DNA of 64,000 nt, from contig CAKPMJ010000004.1 of NCBI GenBank assembly GCA_934167965.1, forward strand, positions 62,001-126,000. Reading direction: 5' to 3'. Source of the stretch: an uncultured Clostridia bacterium. Its GTDB lineage: Bacteria > Bacillota > Clostridia > TANB77 > CAG-508. A model generated the notes under the pieces. It saw nothing but the letters and a program-made list of their open reading frames with translations, did not search any database and was not told the DNA's origin. The translations under genes and the position numbers were made by a program. Shown piece after piece: positions 62,960 to 64,000 of this stretch (position 1 is the stretch's first letter; every line of letters begins with the position of its first letter).

Positions 62960-64000
62960 TTATATTTCTTTTATATTAACGTTTTCTTTTCCTAAAATAT
63001 CATAAAAGACATTTAATATCTTTTCTGTGCAATATATTGCACCACATGGTAAAGTATTTTCTCCATCTATAATTTGTACTTGAATATTATTTAAATCTCC
63101 ATTAAAATATTTAATAGCACCTCTTAATTTAACTTTAGTGTCTTCTTCTACTCCTGTGATATCTAAACTTAAAATACTGTGTTTTTTTACACCAAAGTTT
63201 GTAATTTCCCTTGCTATGATTGTAGTTTTTTCGCCATCTCTTATACTCAATCTCCCTTTTATTAATACAATGTTTTCCTCTAATAAAGACTCTCCTGCTG
63301 ACATATAAACATTTTCAAAGGCTAAAACCTCAACTTGTCCATATAAATCTTCAACTGTAATAAATGCCATAATTTTATTGTTCTTAGTAAATTTCTTTTT
63401 AATTTTTGATATTATTCCTGCATAAATTACTTCTTGTCCATCAGTAAATTTAAATGCTCTATTTGTTGTTTGCATTTGTTCAGTAATTAGGTTTACCGCA
63501 TTTTCTGTTTCTTCTTGTTCATCTAAATTTGCCATTTGCTGATCTAGTGCCTCTATATCTCTTGTGTCAATATTTGTCTGTGCTTCTATCTGTTCTTTTA
63601 ATTTTTCAAGTGGATGTCCTGATAAATATATTCCTAACATCTCTTTTTCAAGTGATAGTATTTCTCTTTCAGAAAGTTCTTCTTTTTCTATAAATGTATA
63701 TTTTAGTTCATTTAAGTTTGTTTCTTCTTCATTTACAGATAAGTCAAACATTGAGAATTGCCCATCTATTCCTTTTTTCTTTTTTCCACTTTGAATCGTA
63801 TCTATTATTCCTTCGAAAGATTCTAGTAATGTAGCTCTTGTTTGTTCAAATTCATCAAATGCTCCTGCTTTTATTAGACTTTCAATGCATTTTTTATTAA
63901 CTGATTCGTCTGATATTCTTTCACAAAAATCTGTAAAGCTATCATAATTGCCATTTGCTTCTCTTTCATTTATTATAGCTTCAATAGGTGGCGTTCCTAC
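62960..64000 (-). CDS. dnaE: DNA polymerase III alpha subunit (DnaE), C-terminal part
   Basis: 346 residues, continuing past the window edge. The visible part starts in the helix-hairpin-helix region (VGTPPIEAIINEREANGNYD, CIESLIKAGAFDEFEQTRAT), then the linker LSLEKEMLGIYLSGHPLEKL, then the OB-fold (VIYAGIISKIKKKFTKNNKI, MAFITVEDLYGQVEVLAFEN, ENIVLIKGRLSIRDGEKTTI). This is the DnaE1 layout with OB-fold after HhH. The C-terminal tau-binding tail appears modest, ending YDILGKENVNIKEI. Confidence 0.95.
   Translation of the reverse strand, partial: VGTPPIEAIINEREANGNYDSFTDFCERISDESVNKKCIESLIKAGAFDEFEQTRATLLESFEGIIDTIQSGKKKKGIDGQFSMFDLSVNEEETNLNELKYTFIEKEELSEREILSLEKEMLGIYLSGHPLEKLKEQIEAQTNIDTRDIEALDQQMANLDEQEETENAVNLITEQMQTTNRAFKFTDGQEVIYAGIISKIKKKFTKNNKIMAFITVEDLYGQVEVLAFENVYMSAGESLLEENIVLIKGRLSIRDGEKTTIIAREITNFGVKKHSILSLDITGVEEDTKVKLRGAIKYFNGDLNNIQVQIIDGENTLPCGAIYCTEKILNVFYDILGKENVNIKEI

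Overview
The window is AT-rich DNA from an anaerobic, probably spore-forming member of the Firmicutes (Clostridia). The evidence is strong AGGAGG ribosome sites, spoVT and spoIVB, a T-box leader, the DapL route to diaminopimelate, and sortase-free surface proteins. The long tandem arrays of GITLIALVITIIV-type prepilins are typical of uncultured gut Clostridia. Neither the species nor the rest of the secretion machinery can be seen here.

Layout. 1-5.5 kb: a cut-off TetR regulator, a VanW-type surface protein, two small signal-peptide/linker/membrane-anchor proteins, a DUF1836 protein, an operon DUF4160-DUF2442-galE and a small membrane protein. 5.5-11.4 kb: aspS-gatC-gatA-gatB behind a T-box, and spoVT. 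11.5-18.7 kb: pilin-dockerin cluster 1 (P1-P7). 19.1-26.7 kb: murD-metG-unknown coiled-coil protein, and lspA-like-rluD-rluB. 26.8-32.0 kb: cluster 2 (P8-P12). 32.4-40.0 kb: DUF4364, a small membrane protein-methyltransferase-RluA operon, and dapF-dapL-ruvA-tgt-WG-repeat protein. 40.2-47.6 kb: cluster 3 (P13-P19), bracketed by two large GGGGACGGTTC palindromes. 48.1-53.4 kb: spoIVB, mreB, a Big2/cadherin-like surface protein and a glucosaminidase carrying an internal dockerin. 53.6-58.3 kb: cluster 4 (P20-P24). 58.4-64 kb: an exported acidic protein, a ClpC-type ATPase with a McsA-like zinc finger, tRNA-Tyr, a compositionally foreign gene, a small membrane protein, and the 3' part of dnaE.

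The striking content is a family of 24 paralogues on the minus strand. Each starts with a type IV prepilin-like leader and helix (GITLIALVITIIVLLILAG, without the usual Glu5). In 23 of them (one frameshifted) this is followed by a variable linker, two dockerin-like calcium loops about 25 residues apart (the first usually of the form DxxCDG) and, in most, one of several alternative C-terminal modules. They look like a surface or pilus-like repertoire with exchangeable ends.

Five transcription units of clusters 1-3 are preceded by a composite leader: promoter (usually TTGACA-17-TAATAT), short ORF with its own ribosome site, hairpin plus U-tract, then a conserved MNKNHCK-encoding element. A sixth, promoterless copy lies inside cluster 2. 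In four of the six the short ORF contains a pure dinucleotide tract: (CT)19, (CT)15, (GT)16+(AT)10 and (TG)13.5 on the plus strand. Tract length decides the reading frame. In one frame the ORF runs into the hairpin and stops inside it, in the other two it stops upstream. The leader at 14.8 kb is in the read-into-hairpin frame; those at 13.7, 19.0 and 47.8 kb are out of it. I infer a slipped-strand, translation-coupled attenuator giving phase-variable expression of the pilin-dockerin clusters. The tracts, frames, hairpins and promoters were read directly from the sequence; the switching mechanism is inference.
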